Of a stretch of 32,124 nucleotides of DNA, positions 32,035-32,124 are shown one piece after another. Where the stretch lies: positions 1 through 32,124 of the forward strand of contig JAEULC010000241.1 of assembly GCA_016792605.1 (NCBI GenBank), written 5' to 3'. Numbering within the stretch: position 1 is the first letter of the stretch; every line of letters begins with the position of its first letter. Position numbers and translations under genes: made by a program. Under the pieces are notes generated by a model. That model saw only the letters and a program-made list of their open reading frames with translations, searched no databases and was not told the DNA's origin. This stretch comes from Rhodospirillales bacterium (GTDB taxonomy: Bacteria; Pseudomonadota; Alphaproteobacteria; JAEULC01).

Positions 32035-32124
32035 ATGCGGTTCCTGTTGCGTCACATCACCACCTACCGGTACGCGAATCCGGTGACGCTGGGCCGCCAT
32101 CGGCTGATGCTGCGGCCGCGCGAC
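32035..32124 (+). CDS. Transglutaminase-like family protein, N-terminal 30 codons only
   Basis: The first 30 codons before the window ends. MRFLLRHITTYRYANPVTLG and then RHRLMLRPRD is the conserved opening of the bacterial transglutaminase-like N-terminal domain ('H.T.Y.Y..PV.LG.HRL.LRPRD'), normally followed by a cysteine-protease-fold transglutaminase core. The ATG at 32035 is preceded by a weak GAGGATC purine patch. The catalytic core is outside the window. Confidence 0.8.
   Translation, partial: MRFLLRHITTYRYANPVTLGRHRLMLRPRD

Overview
The window is chromosomal DNA from a high-GC bacterium, most likely an alphaproteobacterium. The aroK-aroB-CNNM/CorC gene order, the PAS_5-type protein, the HWE-type histidine kinase, the TRAP/GntR catabolic locus and the M24 DddP-like protein all fit that class. 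No genus can be assigned from the sequence. Genes are tightly packed; no stretch over 300 bases lacks a gene. There is no transposase, integrase, CRISPR array or rRNA.

Region 1 (1-5865): a minus-strand housekeeping operon, aroK > aroB > CNNM/CorC-type protein > truncated AEC-type carrier. Divergent from it are a 47-residue membrane peptide and a 610-residue periplasmic helical-repeat protein, followed by tRNA-Phe(GAA).

Region 2 (5974-14299): a catabolic and transport locus built around a GntR/FCD regulator. To the left run PhyH-type dioxygenase > PanB paralogue > alpha/beta hydrolase. To the right run a TRAP transporter (dctP, dctQ, dctM) and an FAD-dependent oxidoreductase. Two near-identical AT-rich palindromes, one in each promoter, look like the regulator's operators, so both arms are probably one regulon for one unknown organic acid. 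The PanB paralogue has lost two of the three acidic metal-site residues of true PanB.

Region 3 (14427-20477): a porin-like barrel protein faces away from a three-gene operon of unknown role. This operon encodes a secreted double-cupin-like protein, a natural fusion of an FAD amine oxidase with a SAM methyltransferase, and a protein with a C-terminal membrane anchor. An FNR/FixK-type box lies between the two transcription units. A flavodoxin-fold reductase converges on the operon.

Region 4 (20623-28047): a PAS_5 protein, a TauD/TfdA dioxygenase, sulfoacetaldehyde acetyltransferase (xsc), a RidA protein, a small membrane peptide, a DddP-like M24 protein lacking the proposed catalytic Asp, its likely LysR regulator with a visible LysR box, and a PhnZ-like HD protein. 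The enzymes suggest use of organosulfur and perhaps organophosphonate compounds.

Region 5 (28213-32124): a membrane HWE histidine kinase with two PAS domains, three small orphan genes, a clear intrinsic terminator, and the first 30 codons of a transglutaminase-like protein.
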